Shown piece by piece: positions 5,149 to 5,378 of a stretch of DNA of 5,378 nucleotides. Position 1 is the first letter of the stretch. Every line of letters starts with the position of its first letter. The stretch is from Acidobacteriota bacterium. GTDB taxonomy: Bacteria > Acidobacteriota > Blastocatellia > Pyrinomonadales > Pyrinomonadaceae. The stretch is from positions 1-5,378 of the forward strand of contig JAKOSS010000724.1 of assembly GCA_029777145.1 (NCBI GenBank), given 5' to 3'. Below the pieces are notes generated by a model. That model saw only the letters and a program-made list of their open reading frames with translations, did no database searches and was not told where the DNA came from. Made by a program: the position numbers and the translations under genes.

Positions 5149-5154
5149 TATACT
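5149..5154 (+). promoter_or_regulatory. -10 box before hsdM
   Basis: TATACT matches 5 of 6 bases of the sigma-70 -10 consensus and ends 8 nt before the hsdM ATG, which would put the transcript start at or next to the start codon. The best upstream match at proper spacing, TTAAAC (5125-5130), is weak. No Shine-Dalgarno precedes the ATG, which agrees with a leaderless or nearly leaderless message. Confidence 0.4.
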
Positions 5155-5162
5155 GACTGGCG

Positions 5163-5378
5163 ATGGCAAGAACCGGCACGAAAAAGAAATCGGAAGCGAA
5201 CCTCGGCTTTGAGGCCAAACTCTGGCAGGCCGCCGACAAGCTGCGCAACAACATGGACGCGGCTGAGTACAAGCACGTCGTCCTCGGCCTGATATTTCTG
5301 AAATATATCTCGGACACGTTCGAAGAGCACCGCGCGAAACTCATCAAAGGCGAGGGCGAATATGCCGGCGCCGACCCC
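5163..5378 (+). CDS. hsdM: Type I restriction-modification methyltransferase subunit HsdM, N-terminal part
   Basis: The first 72 codons of a gene that continues past the right edge. The translation begins [16 protein letters not shown]. It then shows the typical HsdM N-terminal helical domain: [20 protein letters not shown] at residues 20-39, followed by [14 protein letters not shown] at 41-54. In the family this domain contacts the HsdS specificity subunit and DNA. The N6-adenine methyltransferase motifs (NPPF and the S-adenosylmethionine pocket) would lie downstream and cannot be checked. The complex M2S methylates a bipartite target and, with HsdR, cuts unmethylated DNA. The ATG at 5163 gives the expected short basic lead-in before the LWxAADxLR motif and no earlier in-frame start looks better. 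hsdS and hsdR are likely next but are not seen. Confidence 0.93.
   Translation, partial: MARTGTKKKSEANLGFEAKLWQAADKLRNNMDAAEYKHVVLGLIFLKYISDTFEEHRAKLIKGEGEYAGADP

Noticed and set aside
5102..5347. Minus-strand frame opposite hsdM
   Set aside because: It overlaps the recognisable HsdM N-terminus on the other strand and shows no domain.
1..5378. tRNA, rRNA, riboswitch or transposase gene
   Set aside because: No cloverleaf, conserved rRNA stretch, known riboswitch core or transposase motif was recognised on either strand by eye.

Overview
The window is a metagenome-style bacterial fragment with high-GC coding sequence. The coding style, together with the heptamer, TTTCGCG and CCGCGGATC families of dispersed intergenic repeats, resembles what I know of Acidobacteriota (Blastocatellia/Pyrinomonadaceae-like) genomes. 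That placement is an inference from style, not from a marker gene.

Left half (1-3394), all on the minus strand. A partial isoaspartyl peptidase/L-asparaginase gene runs off the left edge. After a 140-bp gap carrying a duplicated TTTCGCG repeat comes a full-length copper-type P1B ATPase (copA, 815 aa). It has two tandem YHS domains and a Cys-rich heavy-metal-binding domain in place of the usual HMA domain. Immediately upstream, and overlapping it by 11 nt, is a small two-helix membrane protein of YcxB-like type. The two genes look like a translationally coupled unit read right to left. The asparaginase is co-directional but has no visible functional link.

Middle (3395-5162), about 1.77 kb with no recognisable gene and almost wholly made of repeats. 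In order it holds heptamer arrays (consensus GTGRKCR) interrupted by a 32-bp module, a short ATCGCAA heptamer run, and two copies of a 33-38 bp element. Next is an uninterrupted array of 22 units of 21 bp (3854-4315). Beyond it lie two inverted copies of the 33-38 bp element and heptamers on the opposite strand. The 21-bp array therefore sits inside an inverted, mirror-like frame. Further right are a promoter-like site, a doubtful 40-codon ORF, two copies of a roughly 107-bp hairpin-bearing repeat 180 bp apart, and more heptamers (ATGACAA/CTGACCA type). Most of these repeats have periods that are multiples of 7.

Right edge (5163-5378), plus strand. This is the start of hsdM, the methyltransferase subunit of a type I restriction-modification system, with a TATACT box 8 nt before its ATG. 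The repeat zone thus separates a housekeeping/metal-export block from what may be a defence locus continuing past the edge.

The strongest unusual signals are the 21-bp array (helically phased A6 tracts with DnaA-box-like sequences), the inverted frame around it, and the pervasive 7-nt periodicity.
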